From: Pelagadaptatus sp034112445
GTDB lineage: Bacteria; Pseudomonadota; Gammaproteobacteria; Pseudomonadales; Cellvibrionaceae
NCBI GenBank assembly: GCA_034112445.1
Contig: JAWUVI010000004.1
Location: forward strand, 1 to 64,000
Reading direction: 5' to 3'
Length of the DNA: 64,000 nt
The notes beneath the pieces are model-generated. The model had not been told where the DNA came from. It saw nothing but the letters and a program-made list of their open reading frames with translations, and did no database searches. Positions 43,060 through 52,667 of the stretch are shown here, piece by piece (positions within the stretch are counted from its first letter, which is position 1; every line of letters begins with the position of its first letter). The position numbers and the translations under genes were made by a program.

Positions 43060-44343
43060 TTAAATTAAGAAGTGATTTACTTTAGACAGAAGTCGGATGT
43101 TGTCTATGGGTTTTTCTATAAACGAGTTAGCGCCAGACTCTTTTATGACGGCATGCTTGTCTTGGTGAGCTTTAAAAGACGATAACAAAATTATAGGAAT
43201 ACTGGATGTCTGCCGATCTGCTTTAAGAACTTTACACGCCTCAATACCATCCATTACGGGCATATGTATGTCCATAATAATCAGATCTGGCTTCTCTTCT
43301 CGTGCAATATCAACACACTCTTGCCCATTAACGGACGTTAACACGCGGCAGTGGCTGCCTAGTTGAACTTCTAATACCTTTAGAATGTACAGATCATCGT
43401 CAGATACTAGAACGGTATTGCTTGGTTGATGAACTTCAGTGGTTACTTTGTTTCGGCCGCTGTTTTTAGCCGTATACATCAAAACGTCAGCATGCTTTAT
43501 AACATCATTCAAACGTCGGCCTGTTGTAGAAAGGTTTACAGATATGCCAATACTGGCACTCACTCTCTCACTGGTGGTTGACATTTTATGTTCAATGTTA
43601 AGATCATAAATGGCTTTTTTAATCTTTTTACCTACCTTCTCGGCGCCTGCTAAGTCAGTGTTTGGTAAAAGGATGATGAATTCTTCGCCGCCGTAACGAG
43701 CAATTATATCGGTAGGTCTTTGTACGCAGTCGCTAAGAGCTTTGGCTATTTTCTTTAAGCAGGTGTCGCCAACGGGGTGCCCATAAAAGTCGTTAAATAG
43801 CTTAAAGTGATCAATATCCAGCATTACGAGAGAGAGGGGCTGCCTATTTCTAGTGGCTAAAGACCATTGATCTTGAGAGAGGCTAATGAACGTTCGGTGA
43901 TTATAAAGCTGAGTTAATCCGTCAATCTGGCTGAGTTTTTCTAGCTTTAAATTGGTGGCTTCTAGCTCGTGTTGCATATCAATAATACGTTTTATCGCGG
44001 TAATTTTGGCCGATAAAATAACAGGGCTGACCGGCTTGATTAAATAATCATCACCTCCGGCTTCAATACCTTTTAAATAGCTGCTGTCGTTGCTATTGCC
44101 CGTTAAAAATATAATAGGGACCCACAGCGAACCTAACATTTCACGAATTTTAACGGTTGCCTCAAAGCCACTTATTCCGGGCATCTCCACATCCATAAAG
44201 ATAAGATCTACAGATTGTTTGGATAAGATTTCCAGCGCGGTTTCGCCATCTTTGGCCTGAACGGCAGAGTGACCAGAATCTTCGATTATGCTCACCATGC
44301 TTAAGCGCATAGGCGTGCTGTCTTCAACAATTAGAATATCCAT
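43060..44343 (-). CDS. REC-GGDEF-REC response regulator (diguanylate cyclase)
   Basis: A 427-residue protein with three domains. The first receiver has the phosphorylatable Asp51 (FMDVEMPG). A GGDEF domain with active-site GGEEF at residues 218-222 and RYGGEEF context should make cyclic di-GMP. A second receiver at the C-terminus has Asp358 (IMDIHMPVMDG). Two receivers flanking a GGDEF domain are uncommon; most have receivers before it. No kinase gene is adjacent, so the input is unknown. The GGEEF sequence suggests real cyclase activity. The stops of this gene and pyrB abut. Confidence 0.9.
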   Translation of the reverse strand: MDILIVEDSTPMRLSMVSIIEDSGHSAVQAKDGETALEILSKQSVDLIFMDVEMPGISGFEATVKIREMLGSLWVPIIFLTGNSNDSSYLKGIEAGGDDYLIKPVSPVILSAKITAIKRIIDMQHELEATNLKLEKLSQIDGLTQLYNHRTFISLSQDQWSLATRNRQPLSLVMLDIDHFKLFNDFYGHPVGDTCLKKIAKALSDCVQRPTDIIARYGGEEFIILLPNTDLAGAEKVGKKIKKAIYDLNIEHKMSTTSERVSASIGISVNLSTTGRRLNDVIKHADVLMYTAKNSGRNKVTTEVHQPSNTVLVSDDDLYILKVLEVQLGSHCRVLTSVNGQECVDIAREEKPDLIIMDIHMPVMDGIEACKVLKADRQTSSIPIILLSSFKAHQDKHAVIKESGANSFIEKPIDNIRLLSKVNHFLI

Positions 44344-44397
44344 GTACTTATTTTATAGGACCTTATGATTCGAGTAGATGACTTCAACTTACGTAGT

Positions 44398-45435
44398 TTA
44401 GTTGAAGTTTGTTTTTTTTGTATGGATGAAGTTAGAAAAAAAACGGTTTATTTGTGGGTATTTTTCAGAGTCTTTTAAGGTGTCGAGCAAATGATGTCTC
44501 AATAAAGGTAAGAACAATAGATCTTCGATGATAATGTTGAAAACTTCTTGTGTCTGATTGGATATGGATAATAAAAGCTCTGCTCTTAACTCATGATTGA
44601 GTAAGTCTATGTGGCAGCGGCTAGCTATAGCGGTTAATAATTCAAGGTTATTACTGAGAGGTGTTTTTAGTAGTTTTAAAATTAATTGGGCTCGTCTTGG
44701 TAGGTCCTGAGCTGAAGATATAGCTCGGATTAATGCCGGCACTTCAGTCTCGGCATGAGAGTCATGGATTGATTTGTCTATACGCAGTGATACGGCATTG
44801 AATAATAAGTCGTCGACAGGCTCATTTTCCAGTAACTGGCACAGGCTGATCAGTGGCAATGTGGGTATATTGATAATCGCATTGGATAATAGCTCTGGGT
44901 GTTTTTTCCAGTTAACTACTGAGTCTGCCAGTCCTTGTAAGGCGATGTCTTGCCATTTTGAAAGATCGCTATTTAGATAGTCAAGTGTGGCTTGATAGTG
45001 TGGACTGAAGTCAAGCTGGAGCTGGTGTCGCGCTTTCGAGGTTATATACGCTTGTTTTTCTGGTGTAGGTGTGAAAATGAAAGGGTTGTTTTTCAACACT
45101 TCTTGGAAACCTGCCCCTTTATTTGCTGATTGCAAGTTATTGCCGGCTCCTAAAAGGAGTTGCTGAATGAATAAGTCGCGTTGTGGGATGTCTAATAAAC
45201 CCTGCTCGTCTAACGGTAGTTTTACGAACCATATTAATGGCTGCTCTTTATTGTCCTCATGCCAAAATAAAAAACCGAGCCAGGCATGCTGAAGGTAAGG
45301 CGATGGATAAGCGCTCTGTTGTAATTCAACCCTTTGAAATATAGAGGGGCTAATTTCGTGTATTTGTCGGCCTAGGTCATAAATACGCAGTTTGACTTCC
45401 ATGGCGTTAAAAAATTGGCCGATTGTATTGAGCAT
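44398..45435 (-). CDS. DUF3549 family protein
   Basis: A 345-residue protein I recognise as DUF3549 by its opening LNTIGQFF and VKLRIYDLGRQIHEISPSIF and by PYLQHAWLGFLFW. It looks soluble and mostly helical and has no known function. The frame runs back to 45474; the ATG at 45435 matches the family start better. It lies 54 bp upstream of the REC-GGDEF-REC gene on the same strand, so the two may share a transcript. Confidence 0.75.
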   Translation of the reverse strand: MLNTIGQFFNAMEVKLRIYDLGRQIHEISPSIFQRVELQQSAYPSPYLQHAWLGFLFWHEDNKEQPLIWFVKLPLDEQGLLDIPQRDLFIQQLLLGAGNNLQSANKGAGFQEVLKNNPFIFTPTPEKQAYITSKARHQLQLDFSPHYQATLDYLNSDLSKWQDIALQGLADSVVNWKKHPELLSNAIINIPTLPLISLCQLLENEPVDDLLFNAVSLRIDKSIHDSHAETEVPALIRAISSAQDLPRRAQLILKLLKTPLSNNLELLTAIASRCHIDLLNHELRAELLLSISNQTQEVFNIIIEDLLFLPLLRHHLLDTLKDSEKYPQINRFFSNFIHTKKTNFN

Positions 45436-45544
45436 TACCTGTATTCCCCTGTTTTTTTTTGCTGAGCGACTCATCTCACTAGAAGGGTATTCTAGGCGCT
45501 CTAGGATTAAGGTACTATTCTAAATATGTCGGAACCATTGTCTA

Positions 45545-45601
45545 AGTATCAATAATTCAAAAAAGCATCAATAATCCAAATAAATAACAATAATCAAAAT
45601 A
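45545..45601 (+). repeat. Three imperfect 19-bp tandem repeats in 5' leader
   Basis: Three adjacent 19-base units share the core ATCAATAAT/ACAATAAT followed by A-rich sequence. Units 1 and 2 agree at 16 of 19 positions, and units 2 and 3 at 15 of 19. They end 15 bp before the start of the PLP-enzyme gene, so any ribosome-binding site would be in or right after them. Confidence 0.6.
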
Positions 45602-45616
45602 AAAAAGAATTCAGTT

Positions 45617-46825
45617 ATGACGAGTTTGAAGCAAATCCAAAAATACCCTAACTACCTGTCTCAAGATTATACTCACGCAGCGGTGGCTCAACGCATTATG
45701 TTGACCGGTCATATTCATCAGGCTCTACCCGATGTTTGTGAAAAAGCTTACAAAGAACATTGGGATTGCCTGAATAAATACGGTGAAGAGCGGTGGGAGG
45801 AAGTGTTTTCTAGGACTGATCGTTTGCGGCAAGGTTTTGCGACTATTTTAGAGGCCGATGTTAAAAATATTGCTTTAGCTTCCAGTGTGCATGATTTAGT
45901 TATTCGTTTTTTGTCATCCCTGCCACTTCAAAAAGGCGGGAGAATTGTAACGACGGATATGGAGCATCCTTCAATTGCTCGCCAGTTAGCGCGTCTGGCT
46001 CAAGAGCAAAATATTGAATTGATACAAGTTAATGCGTTGCCTGCCTGTGATGTTGTTGGGCGAATTTCGGCGCAAATCAATAACGAAACATTAGCTGTAT
46101 GCGTATCGTCAGTAAATTATATTACGGGGCACCAAGCACTGGAGTTGGATACTTTGTTACCTCTGTGCCAAAAGGTCGGCGCAGAACTTTTAGTTGATGC
46201 ATATTTGAGTGTAAATGTTCAACACTTCTCGATACACGATTACAATTTACAGCAAGCTTTTGTTGTGGGAGGCGGAGCAAAATATTGCCAGATGGGGAGT
46301 GGTAACTGTTTTATGCATGTTCCAGAAAATAGAGAGTTTCGGCCAGTAATTACGGGCTGGTTTGGTCATTACGATCCGCTGGAATACGATGTTACCCCGC
46401 AAACATTGCAATACCCTGAGGGAGCGCGATGTTTTGATGGTTCAACTTTTGATGCTATGCCGTATTTCAGGGCTTGCAGAGTGTTAGATTATTTTCAAGA
46501 AAAGAATCTCACAGTCGATTTTTTGTCAGACGTTAATTACCACCAGTTAAGTTTGTTGACCAACGCGTTTAAACAATTAGAGCTCCCTCAAGAATTGATT
46601 AGCCTTCCGGTTGGTGTTGAATATATGGGAGGTTTTATGGGGTTGAATACAAATTTCGCGAAACCATTATGCGAAAAAATGAGAGATAGGGGTGTACACA
46701 CAGATTACCATGGAAGTTGGTTGCGATTTGGTCCAGCACCTTATCTGTGTGATGAGCAATTAGAAGACGGTATGCTTGCTCTCGATGAGTCTCTTCGAGA
46801 AGTCATTAAAGAAAACAATCTGTAA
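45617..46825 (+). CDS. Kynureninase-like / class V aminotransferase-fold PLP enzyme
   Basis: A 402-residue fold-type I PLP protein. The likely PLP Lys is Lys222 in VVGGGAKYCQMGSGNC; other matches are TTDMEHPS and a C-terminal LRFGPAPYLC typical of kynureninase relatives. Aminotransferase, desulphurase and kynureninase activities cannot be separated here; the other tryptophan-degradation genes are absent nearby. A divergent DUF3549 gene lies upstream and an acyltransferase gene downstream (37-bp gap). Confidence 0.78.
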   Translation: MTSLKQIQKYPNYLSQDYTHAAVAQRIMLTGHIHQALPDVCEKAYKEHWDCLNKYGEERWEEVFSRTDRLRQGFATILEADVKNIALASSVHDLVIRFLSSLPLQKGGRIVTTDMEHPSIARQLARLAQEQNIELIQVNALPACDVVGRISAQINNETLAVCVSSVNYITGHQALELDTLLPLCQKVGAELLVDAYLSVNVQHFSIHDYNLQQAFVVGGGAKYCQMGSGNCFMHVPENREFRPVITGWFGHYDPLEYDVTPQTLQYPEGARCFDGSTFDAMPYFRACRVLDYFQEKNLTVDFLSDVNYHQLSLLTNAFKQLELPQELISLPVGVEYMGGFMGLNTNFAKPLCEKMRDRGVHTDYHGSWLRFGPAPYLCDEQLEDGMLALDESLREVIKENNL

Positions 46826-46862
46826 TATTTTATTTAGTAGACGATAATTTTGAGTGATAATA

Positions 46863-48008
46863 ATGAGTGACTTTGATGATATTCGCCCTTATAACGATGA
46901 TGAAGTTACATCTGTTATCGGTGAATTAATAAATGATCCTGAATTGATTCGAGCGGTTAGTCATTTACGTTTTCCACGTTTAAGCCCGTCCATGGGTTGG
47001 CTGTTAAACCCAATAATAAAATTTGTAATAAAGAGGCAGCTTTCCCCAATCCGGACTGTTGCACAATTACAAGACATTGTTGCTGGTTATATGAAAGGCA
47101 TGGTCAGTAAGCAGGTGAGTAACTTTACGGTTTCAGGGTTAGATAAGTTAGATAAAAACAAATCCTATTTGTTTATCAGTAACCATCGCGATATTGCTAT
47201 GGATCCAGCCTTTGTAAACTGGGCTCTTTATCTCAATGATTTCAATACGGTTCGAATTGCTATTGGAGATAACTTATTAACCAAGCCTTACGTGTCGAGT
47301 TTAATGCGGCTTAATAAAAGTTTTATTGTGAACCGTTCAGCCAGTTCCAATCGTGAAAAATTCAAAGCATCAAAGCACTTGTCGGCCTATATCTCTCATT
47401 CAGTTAAATCTGAAAAAAGTAATGTTTGGATCGCGCAACGCGAAGGTAGAGCTAAAGATGGTAATGACGAAACGAACGCGGCGGTTATTAGTATGCTGGC
47501 TTTAACTAAGGTGAAATCTGAGCCATTAACTGATTTTATCAGAGGGTTAAATATTGTACCTGTGGCCATTTCGTATGAGTGGGATCCTTGTGATGTAGCT
47601 AAAACACAAGAGTTATTTAGCCTCAAACAGAAAGGTAGCTATGAAAAATCAGAACACGAAGATGTAGCAAGTATTGCGGCGGGAATATCCGGTAACAAAG
47701 GTTGCGTGCATGTTTTTTTTGGTGATGTTTTGACCGGTGATTATGAATCCACCGATCAGGTAGCCGCGGATATAGATCGACAAATTCGGGGGGGGTACGT
47801 ACTCCACCCTAGTAATTTATTAGCATCCGAGCGCATTGGTGAAGATGTGTCTGGGGCTGTTTATGGGGCTAATAATACGCTATTTGAGAGCAATCAATTA
47901 GCGGCAGAAAAAACCGAGTTGGCGAATCGTTTAAGCGCTATTCCTGAGTCTCAACGGAATATATTTTTAAATATATACGCCAACCCAGTTGCCCACAAAA
48001 AAGCTTAA
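46863..48008 (+). CDS. PlsC-like acyltransferase family protein
   Basis: A 381-residue protein of the 1-acylglycerol-3-phosphate acyltransferase superfamily. The catalytic region reads FISNHRDIAMDPAFV, where His and the final Asp are separated by five residues instead of the usual four (HX4D). The phosphate-binding block appears as IAQREGRAKDGND. It probably works at the inner membrane on an acyl acceptor not set by sequence. A GTG at 46854 is possible, but the ATG at 46863 is preferred. It follows the PLP enzyme closely. Confidence 0.78.
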   Translation: MSDFDDIRPYNDDEVTSVIGELINDPELIRAVSHLRFPRLSPSMGWLLNPIIKFVIKRQLSPIRTVAQLQDIVAGYMKGMVSKQVSNFTVSGLDKLDKNKSYLFISNHRDIAMDPAFVNWALYLNDFNTVRIAIGDNLLTKPYVSSLMRLNKSFIVNRSASSNREKFKASKHLSAYISHSVKSEKSNVWIAQREGRAKDGNDETNAAVISMLALTKVKSEPLTDFIRGLNIVPVAISYEWDPCDVAKTQELFSLKQKGSYEKSEHEDVASIAAGISGNKGCVHVFFGDVLTGDYESTDQVAADIDRQIRGGYVLHPSNLLASERIGEDVSGAVYGANNTLFESNQLAAEKTELANRLSAIPESQRNIFLNIYANPVAHKKA

Positions 48009-48029
48009 GCGGTACTGCTGAAAGCTGAT

Positions 48030-48467
48030 TTATTTGTTTTGCTCTATATTGAGGTTGATTACTGAATTGTCTGATGATGACGTAGAGCACTTAAACGACG
48101 CATGATAAGTTGAGCGTTGCTTGGATAAAAATTTGGTTTCAGGTGGTTGGATTTCGCCTTGAAAAGTAATTTGATTAGTGTCGTTGTAGATCTCATATTT
48201 CGCCGTTCTATCATCAGAAACTAAACCAATTACTTTCCCGTTAACACGCTCATGAATAGCTTTAACGCAGTTTTCGTGGCCGTCAAAAACACCAAATCGA
48301 GTTGGTGCTGTATTTGAATTGGTACCGCCTTTTTCATTGTTTCCGCTAAAACTATTAGATGAGCTAAGACCTCGGCTTATATAAACAGTTGTTAGTGATG
48401 ATACGACGATAACGAGAATGAAAATACCAATGTATAAATAGGTCAGGCTTTTCTTATTTGAACTCAT
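48030..48467 (-). CDS. membrane-anchored protein of unknown function
   Basis: A 145-residue protein I do not recognise. One membrane helix (about residues 9-31) anchors it, followed by a Ser/Asn/Gly-rich linker and a small domain with two Cys (NCVKAIHERVNG and SFKCSTSS) that could form a disulphide in the periplasm. It is a lone minus-strand gene convergent with the acyltransferase and divergent from the acyl-CoA dehydrogenases. The 237-bp gap after it shows no gene. Confidence 0.65.
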   Translation of the reverse strand: MSSNKKSLTYLYIGIFILVIVVSSLTTVYISRGLSSSNSFSGNNEKGGTNSNTAPTRFGVFDGHENCVKAIHERVNGKVIGLVSDDRTAKYEIYNDTNQITFQGEIQPPETKFLSKQRSTYHASFKCSTSSSDNSVINLNIEQNK

Positions 48468-48704
48468 TTCAATCTCATTATTATTTTTATTATAAGGGGT
48501 CGAGGAGCAACTACTGGTGAGTTTAGAATATTAGGCCGCAGAGGTCTAATTACGCAGATCTAAAAGTTTTCGTCTTGAGTTGGTGAGTGTAAGAAAGCGT
48601 CAGATATATTGATACCAAGCGTACATAATCGCGATCTTCTGGGCTGGTACAGTGATGTTTTTAAATGTTAACTAATCATTACGTACTATCGAGAGGGAAA
48701 GACA

Positions 48705-49883
48705 TTGGATACAACATTCTCTGCAGAAGATTTAGCGTTTCGCGATGAGGTGAGAGTATTTTTAGCGAATACATTCACTGATGATTTAAAGGCGCGCTTA
48801 TCAGCAAAATCAACCTATAAAGCCGCTCAGGTAGAATGGCAACAGAGCCTGAATAACCAAGGTTGGTTTGCGGTTAATTGGCCTACCGAATACGGTGGTT
48901 CGGGATGGACGCCAACTCAAAAGTTCATTTTTGAAAATGAACGCTCGTTGGCAGGTGCTCCAGGAACAATTCCTTTTGGTGTCTCTATGGTTGCTCCGGT
49001 TATTTATGGGTTTGGGAGTGATGAGCAAAAAGCTCGTTTTTTACCACGAATCCTTAATAGCGAGGACTGGTGGTGCCAAGGTTATTCAGAACCAGGTGCC
49101 GGATCAGATTTGGCGGCTTTGAAAACTAAAGCGGTGCTAGACGGCGATGATTATGTTGTGAATGGGGCTAAGATTTGGACTACCTATGCTCAGTTAGCTG
49201 ATTGGATCTTTTGTTTAGTGCGCACCGACTCCTCAGGGAAAAAGCAAGATGGCATCAGCTTTCTGCTGATCGATATGAAAACTCCAGGTATCAAGGTTAA
49301 TCCAATTATTGGTATCGACAATCAACACACCTTAAACGAAGTTGAGTTCAATGAAGTTCGTGTTCCCAAAGCTAATTTAATTGGTGAGCAAGATAAAGGT
49401 TGGACTTACGCTAAGGCTTTACTTTCCCATGAGCGGACCGCGATTGCGGGTGTAGCTCAATCGAAACGTCATCTGTCAGAGCTGAAAAAAGTGGCTGCGG
49501 TGGAATTGTCTGCTGGAAAACCTTTGCTTGATGACCCAAGTATTAGAAAGAATATTACCGATATTGAAATTGAATTGATGGCTCTTGAATATACCGAACT
49601 AAGAGTTCTCGCAGCGGCAGCGGCGGGTAGTTCTCCCGGGGCTGAATCATCGCTGTTAAAAATCAAAGGAACGGAGATTCAGCAATCCATTCAAAAATTG
49701 CGCATGGATTTAGCCGGTGTTTATTCAGGTGTTTTTGTTGGCGGTGATATAGATAGCCTAAGCGGACATGAGTTTTCAGACAAAGCTCGGGTTGAATATA
49801 TGTATGGCCGAGCGGCGACTGTTTATGGCGGCTCAAATGAGGTGCAAAAAAATATCATATCGAAGTTTGTGCTAGGCCTATAA
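48705..49883 (+). CDS. Acyl-CoA dehydrogenase
   Basis: A 392-residue flavoenzyme that introduces an alpha-beta double bond in an acyl-CoA. The family blocks WCQGYSEPGAGSDLA, the middle-domain ITNP-type region (AKIWTTYAQLADW) and the C-terminal AATVYGGSNEVQKNII are clear. It starts with TTG, preceded by GAGAGGGA. It is 43 bp upstream of a second acyl-CoA dehydrogenase; such pairs often act as heteromeric enzymes on unusual substrates such as sterol side chains or branched acids, though the substrate here is unknown. Confidence 0.9.
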   Translation: MDTTFSAEDLAFRDEVRVFLANTFTDDLKARLSAKSTYKAAQVEWQQSLNNQGWFAVNWPTEYGGSGWTPTQKFIFENERSLAGAPGTIPFGVSMVAPVIYGFGSDEQKARFLPRILNSEDWWCQGYSEPGAGSDLAALKTKAVLDGDDYVVNGAKIWTTYAQLADWIFCLVRTDSSGKKQDGISFLLIDMKTPGIKVNPIIGIDNQHTLNEVEFNEVRVPKANLIGEQDKGWTYAKALLSHERTAIAGVAQSKRHLSELKKVAAVELSAGKPLLDDPSIRKNITDIEIELMALEYTELRVLAAAAAGSSPGAESSLLKIKGTEIQQSIQKLRMDLAGVYSGVFVGGDIDSLSGHEFSDKARVEYMYGRAATVYGGSNEVQKNIISKFVLGL

Positions 49884-49926
49884 GCACACTGAGATAAATC
49901 GTAATAATTTATGCAGGGTAAATAAA

Positions 49927-51066
49927 ATGAATTTTTCATTTTCAGAAGAGCAAAATATGCTGCGCGACAGCATTTCGAAGTTTGTTCAAGATCAATATGA
50001 ATTCAGTGTTCGAGAAAAGTTGGCAAAAACAGAGTTGGGATTTAGCGCGGAAAATTGGCAAACATTTGCTGAGTTAGGTTGGTTATCTATACCTTTTTCA
50101 GAAGAAATGGGCGGTTTTGGCGGCTCGGTTGTTGACAGCATGATTTTAATGGAAGAGTTTGGTAAAGGTCTGGTTTTGGAGCCTTTTATCGCTACTGTTC
50201 TGTTGTTTGGTGGCGTTATTAATCGTTCAGGTAATTCGGCCATGATGGAAGCAAATATTCCCTCGATTATTGATGGTTCGACTCAGGGCGCGCTGGCATG
50301 TTTTGAGCGACAAAGCCGTTTCGAGCTGAGTGATGTCAAAACGCAAGCTACGAAACATGGCGATCAATACAGTCTTTCGGGCGAGAAGTCGGTTGTTTAT
50401 AACGGCGCGTCTGCGGATAAAATAATTGTCTCAGCTCGTACCAGTGGCGGCCAATACGATAACGATGGAATTACATTATTTTTAGTTGATGCAAACGTCG
50501 CTGGCGTTGAGTCAACTGGCTATAGAATGATGGACGGACAAATGGTCGCTAACATTACGCTTAATGATGTCGTGCTGAGTCGTGAATCAATTGTTGGTCA
50601 GCTGGATAAAGGCTTTTTGTTGTTGCAAAAAGTAGTTAATGAAACCTTGACTGCGGTAGGTGGCGAAGCCATTGGTGTAATGGATAAGCTGCACACTGCC
50701 ACGGTTGAATATACAAAAGCGCGTGAGCAATTTGGTGTTGCCATCGGGTCTTTTCAGGCGCTCCAGCATCGCATGGTCGAAACTTTTATGGCTTGTGAGC
50801 AAACTCGTTCGTTGTTGTACCGTGCGGTTTGTTCTGTGGCAGAAGATAAAGACGAGGCTACTAAAGATGTGTTGGCTCTCAAAACCATGATCGGTCGAGC
50901 CGGTAAGCTGATCGGAGATGAAGCCTTGCAGATTCACGGTGGCATAGGCATGACTGATGAGTTGGATATAGGTCACTATGTTAAGCGATTGATGATGATT
51001 AATACCTTCTTTGGTGATGCTGACTATTCACAGCAGAAATTTGCTGAGCTATCGTTGGCTGCATAG
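49927..51066 (+). CDS. Acyl-CoA dehydrogenase (second of pair)
   Basis: A 379-residue member of the same superfamily, but clearly distinct from its neighbour. An N-terminal helical domain (FSEEQNMLRDSISKFVQD) and the C-terminal ALQIHGGIGMTDELDIGHY block are present. The middle flavin-binding block is poorly conserved, as in the FadE-like beta chains of alpha2beta2 dehydrogenases. Together with the upstream gene it may form such a heteromer; this is inference from the pairing. Confidence 0.88.
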   Translation: MNFSFSEEQNMLRDSISKFVQDQYEFSVREKLAKTELGFSAENWQTFAELGWLSIPFSEEMGGFGGSVVDSMILMEEFGKGLVLEPFIATVLLFGGVINRSGNSAMMEANIPSIIDGSTQGALACFERQSRFELSDVKTQATKHGDQYSLSGEKSVVYNGASADKIIVSARTSGGQYDNDGITLFLVDANVAGVESTGYRMMDGQMVANITLNDVVLSRESIVGQLDKGFLLLQKVVNETLTAVGGEAIGVMDKLHTATVEYTKAREQFGVAIGSFQALQHRMVETFMACEQTRSLLYRAVCSVAEDKDEATKDVLALKTMIGRAGKLIGDEALQIHGGIGMTDELDIGHYVKRLMMINTFFGDADYSQQKFAELSLAA

Positions 51067-51103
51067 TTGGTGTTGGCTGTTTAATCGTTGATTGCAGGAG
51101 GCA

Positions 51104-51144
51104 TTCATAGCACGAGATCTTTATTCGGAGGTCCGTGCTATGAA
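51104..51144. terminator. 11-bp inverted repeat between acyl-CoA dehydrogenase and lnt
   Basis: TTCATAGCACG and CGTGCTATGAA are perfect arms separated by a 19-base loop, in the 79-bp gap between convergent genes. No clear T-run follows on either strand, so termination is likely by position but unproved. Confidence 0.5.
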
Positions 51145-51145
51145 C

Positions 51146-52651
51146 TTATTTTCGTTGGTAAATTGATGCCAGCAACCCAAGAATGCAAAAAATGATTACC
51201 GGATAGCTTCCTGTTTTCACAAACCACGTAAGTCCCTTTGTGGTTTGAACCTCACCGTATAATATTTCCTGCACAAATTGCTGGCTGCTAGCCGATAGGG
51301 AACCGTCGGGTTTTATTATGGCGCTGACGCCATTATTAGTTCCGCGAATGACATAGCGGCCGGTTTCTTTAGCGCGCATCTGAGCCATCTCTAAGTGCTG
51401 TAGTGGTCCCCAGGATTGACCGAACCAAGCATCGTTACTGAGGGTGATGATAATGTCGGTACTTTTGGCACGTTTGGCGACCAAGTCTGGATAAACAATC
51501 TCATAGCAAATAGCTAATCCGGCTTTATGATTACCCATTATAAGCGCCGGTTGTTGCTCTTCGCCTTTGCTGATAATTGAAGTTGGCAGGTTAAAAAACT
51601 CAATTAATCCGCGTAACCAGTCTTCTAATGGCACGTATTCGCCAAAAGGCACAAGTCGAGTCTTATGATAAAGGCCTGTGCCCTGACCAAGCGCGACGGC
51701 ACTGTTGTGATACTGATTGTTATACTGGTCGTCATAAAGGATACCGGTTAATAATGCGGTGTTGGTTTGTTTTGCAAAAGCGTCCATTGTTGTTAGAAAG
51801 GGTAGAGCTTGACCATAAAGCATAGGTACCGCGGCTTCTGGCCATATGATCCAGTCACTCCCTTTGGCTGTGTGGCTCATATTTTTATATAAGTTAAGAG
51901 TCGGCTGTAGATGTTCGGGCCGCCACTTTTTTTCTTGGGCGATATTAGCCTGAATTAATGCCACTTTAATGGGGGCGCTGGTGGGAACAGTCCAGCGGTG
52001 TTGCTGACTGATTTCTCCCGTAATCCAGAACGTAGCGACTAGAACAGTAAAAATAATCTTGGTTAATAGGTGGTTACTTAATAAAAATGCAGTGATGCAT
52101 ATTGATGAGAGTAAAACGCCGAGTGAAACCAGATAAATACCGCCTATTGGTGCTAACCCCGAGAGTGGCGTTGGTAGTTGGCTATAGCCAATAAATAGCC
52201 AAGGGAAGCCTGTTAGGAGCCAACTTCTAATCCATTCACCTAAGACCCAGAGGCACGCAAAGCTCAGTAAAAAGTTTAGATGGTCGTGCTCAGATACCCA
52301 GCGTAACAATAAAAAGGGCAACGCAAAGACCAAGGCGAGTCCCAAGCTGAAGGCAAGTGTTAATACCCCCGCTAGAAAGGTATTGGCACCGCCAAACTGA
52401 TGGATACTCACAAATACCCATGAAGCACCAACGCCAAATAGCCCAGCACCAAAAGCAAAACAGAGGCCAAATAAATACTTTGGTTTTTGTTGCAACAGTA
52501 GGGAGAGGGCAGCGGGGGAAGCAATAGCCAGAGGCCAAAAGTTGGTCGGTGCCAAGCTTAATGGCAATAGAGCGCCAGCAAGAAAGCTCAGGAAGAGGCT
52601 GCTCTTAATGTTTAATTGAGCGCAAACGCGCCCACAGAAATTACGGGTCAT
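51146..52651 (-). CDS. lnt: Apolipoprotein N-acyltransferase
   Basis: A 501-residue inner-membrane enzyme that adds the third acyl chain to lipoproteins. Roughly seven N-terminal helices precede a nitrilase-like periplasmic domain. The catalytic triad is Glu (IWPEAAVPM), Lys (in the TRLVPFGEY region) and Cys (AICYEIVYPD). A last C-terminal helix follows. It is the final gene of the miaB-ybeZ-ybeY-corC-lnt cluster, 16 bp after corC. Length agrees with the family. Confidence 0.94.
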   Translation of the reverse strand: MTRNFCGRVCAQLNIKSSLFLSFLAGALLPLSLAPTNFWPLAIASPAALSLLLQQKPKYLFGLCFAFGAGLFGVGASWVFVSIHQFGGANTFLAGVLTLAFSLGLALVFALPFLLLRWVSEHDHLNFLLSFACLWVLGEWIRSWLLTGFPWLFIGYSQLPTPLSGLAPIGGIYLVSLGVLLSSICITAFLLSNHLLTKIIFTVLVATFWITGEISQQHRWTVPTSAPIKVALIQANIAQEKKWRPEHLQPTLNLYKNMSHTAKGSDWIIWPEAAVPMLYGQALPFLTTMDAFAKQTNTALLTGILYDDQYNNQYHNSAVALGQGTGLYHKTRLVPFGEYVPLEDWLRGLIEFFNLPTSIISKGEEQQPALIMGNHKAGLAICYEIVYPDLVAKRAKSTDIIITLSNDAWFGQSWGPLQHLEMAQMRAKETGRYVIRGTNNGVSAIIKPDGSLSASSQQFVQEILYGEVQTTKGLTWFVKTGSYPVIIFCILGLLASIYQRK

Positions 52652-52667
52652 TAGGGTTGGCCAGAAT

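Noticed and set aside
45545..45601. CRISPR-like repeat
   Set aside because: Units are adjacent, 19 bp, with no spacers and no cas genes nearby.
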